Both the position numbers and the translations under genes were made by a program. Of a DNA stretch of 64,000 bases, positions 55,001 through 58,000 are shown in pieces (the first letter of the stretch is position 1; the number at the start of each line of letters is the position of its first letter). Location of the stretch: contig JAOWCC010000791.1 in NCBI GenBank assembly GCA_030867875.1, positions 117,194-181,193 of the forward strand, written 5' to 3'. The notes under the pieces are model-generated. The model made no database searches, was not told the origin of the DNA, and was given only the letters and a program-made list of their open reading frames with translations. The DNA is from Actinernus sp. WN-2022. Its lineage: Eukaryota > Cnidaria > Anthozoa > Actiniaria > Actinernidae.

Positions 55001-58000
55001 ATGAAAATCTCGAAGATGGTATTTTATATTTTTAAAACCATCACCTCCTTAGTTCTCTATCGAAGTATGAACCTTATATATTCACAAGTTTTCTTATTTT
55101 TGGCGTTTTTCCAGTCGCATATGAACATTTCGAAATGGTTCGTTTTTCTTGAACACAGAGTTGAACGAGCAATTGTAGCGTTCTTTCTGTGGTCTGAATT
55201 ATGTGTTATTTGGGCTCAGAGAAGCCACTGAAGAATATCAGTCCATGGTGTGAAGTAATAAAGTAATCGTGGTATTTATTGAGCTGTGAGAGGTCCCTGA
55301 AAAAGAGCTACAATCCACTCCCGCTCCCCGGCCATCTTGATTCACTTTTAATGAAGTGGCTAGTGCGCATGCGCTCCCTTTTTCCGCTCTGTCTGTACGA
55401 GATCGGTATTGTTATTAGCAAAATCTGTTTTTAATTGTAATTTTTCACCCCCAATCGATTGTCGATCTTTCTAAAACAGCATTTTTAATGATGGCAAAGC
55501 TTGCTCTCCAGCATCCATGGCAACGCCTTTCCCATGGCAATTACAACCTCCATTCATTCGTTAACGAAGTATTATATCAGCACGTGACTGTTAGCTGCAA
55601 AATGCCTATTGCATTTAAACTGTTGGCAATATGGTCTAAATTGGAAATTTGTTGGGGAAAAAAGAGAAGTATATTTTAGTTTTTGAAAAAATTCGGCCAT
55701 CGGCCATTTTGAGATTTGAATATCGCACTAGCGGCTAAATACAGGAATGGCTCCGACCTCTAGCAATAGCTGCTAGACGTCTGGGAACTATTAAATTTAC
55801 ATAGCTATAAAAGTTAAAATTTGACACAATTTGAGCGATGATGCATGGTTGTTTAGCGTAGTAGTATTATTATTAGTGGTTACGACGATTGCTTTACACT
55901 AAAGAGATCAGGGGTCCGAGTTCCAGGAAAGCTCTCATTTTTTCCCTATTTTTTTTTTTTTTCTCGTTTAAGTGTGAACCCAAGCTACAAATTAGCCCTA
56001 AAACCTCGTCGTTTACCTGCGAACGTATGTTCACTGACGGTTAGGGTAAATTTATGGTTCAGGGTAGGGTTTTAGTTAGTTTATATTGTCAGAGTTCGGA
56101 GCCATTCCTGTAATTTAGCCGCAAGTGAATATCGCACGAGCTCCTAAGGAGAGGAATCGCTCACTTAATTTATTCATGAAATGACAATATAAACTAACTA
56201 AGATCCTACCCTGAAAAATAAAAAACCCTAACCGGTCAGTAAACAAGATCTTACCCACCTAGAGCTAGGGTGCTCAAGAAAAACTTCTCAAGAAAATGGT
56301 GAGGTAAAACAAATTTGAGAGATTTTCTGGAACTCGAACCCGCTGCCGCCTACTCGTAAGGCAAACGTCGCAACCACTACACTAAACAACCATCGTCGCT
56401 CAAATGCTGTCAAATTTGTACATTTTAAAACCACTGCTAATTTATGTTAGTTTATATGGTCATTTCATGAATTAATTAAGTGAGCGATTCCTCTCCTTAG
56501 GAACTCTAGAATATCGCGGACACCGCCATCTTGGATCTGGTGACGTCACACGGTGGTCCTACTGTTACACGACAAAATAGCGGACAATAGGGACCGCCGT
56601 GTGACTTCATCACATCCAAGATGGCGGGGCTCTTCCGAAGGTTGTCGAAAAACGCATCTCCTGAAATTCAAAGGCCACAATGGCTCTACTAATATCCTTT
56701 TTTTTTCAGAAACCAATATAAATTTCCCATTTTTAAAAACTAATTTATGCATTTCCAATTTATTCTATATTGCCAACAATTTAACGGCAAACTGATCAGC
56801 AGGGGTCCTTTGAAGGGAACCTCGGCTGAAAAACAATGTTTGCTCTCAAGTGTTTGTTATGGATGCCTAAGTCTGTTTCTGTGTTTGTCTCCAGTAAATT
56901 GTACACTAGATATAATTTATTCAACAATTTTCCTCTCGATAAAACTCATTTGAATTTCCTGCGCGCCACCATCTTGAATTTTATGACGTCACAGTGTTGC
57001 CTTATTGTCAGAAAACAATAGCTCTTGTTATGCGACAATAGGGCAACACTGTGACGTCATGATATCCAAGATGGCGGCGCACAGGAAATTCAAACGAGTT
57101 TTATCGAGAGGAAAATCGGTGCATAAATGACATCTAGTGTACAATTTACTGGAGACAAACACAGAAACAGACTTAGGCATCCATAACAAACACTTGAGAG
57201 CAAACATTGTTTTTCAGCCGAGGTTCCCTTTAACGGGAGTCGCATGATGTTTGTGAATATTGTACGCACCTCAGACACGTTCAGTAAACGACTTTGAAAA
57301 TGTCATTTGTTACAACAATTAGCCTTAATAGCTTCCATGTCCAGATTTGAGGACGTCTCTGTATATATCACGGTTCTGTTTTTCCCAATTCTTGATAAGG
57401 AAAGGTCAGAAAAGTGCAATAATTACACAACAGCTCACCTAGCTAGATGTTTCAATTTACCTCTATTTTTATAGGCGTAATAATAATATACTAGGGATTT
57501 TAAGAAACCAGGACGGCGACGGCTGTAACGATGGGTCGTGAAAAGTATTCTCCAGTCAAATAGTGTGTTTATCGTTTCTCATATTTGCCCATAATTGCTT
57601 TTTATTATTCAGGGTTTAGAAAAATTGAATGAGCACAGAGCTCCGCTCCATTTTTTGTTATTGTAATTATCAGCCAAACATTGTTTTGGTTCATCACGCA
57701 ATGACTTTTTCATGTAAATTAAACAGGCCCTTAGTAACTAGTCACGGTCATTTCATGACATTGCGCCGGTTTATTCAGCCATGTTGGAATTTTTTTATCA
57801 TCTTTGAACTTCCAAGGAGGACTCGAGGCATCCAGTATCCTTAGCGGCTACGGCAACTCCAATTACTTCAAAACGTTATACAGTTACCTCGACCCGGTGT
57901 TACAGAATCCTGCTTCAAGCCGCTGGACTAGGTGCTGGCGGGCTCAAACGAACGGTTGGGCAGCATCGACGTTCCACTCACGATGCAATGGCAAAGGTCC

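Larger units (their letters stand above)
46836..55398. mobile_element. 8.6-kb element with about 1.1-kb inverted arms
   Basis: The left arm is in two pieces, 46836-47486 and 50736-51215. The right arm is continuous, 54300-55398. Outer ends carry GACAGAGCGGAAAAA and CGCATGCGCACTAGCCACTT in inverted copies. The left-arm split is due to a 3.2-kb insertion (47487-50735). The middle (51216-54299) holds an unidentified coding-like exon (52982-53162), a tRNA-like sequence (53540-53615) and a CAGGAG-family MITE. No transposase domain recognised; no clear target duplication. Fills most of intron 16. Confidence 0.75.
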
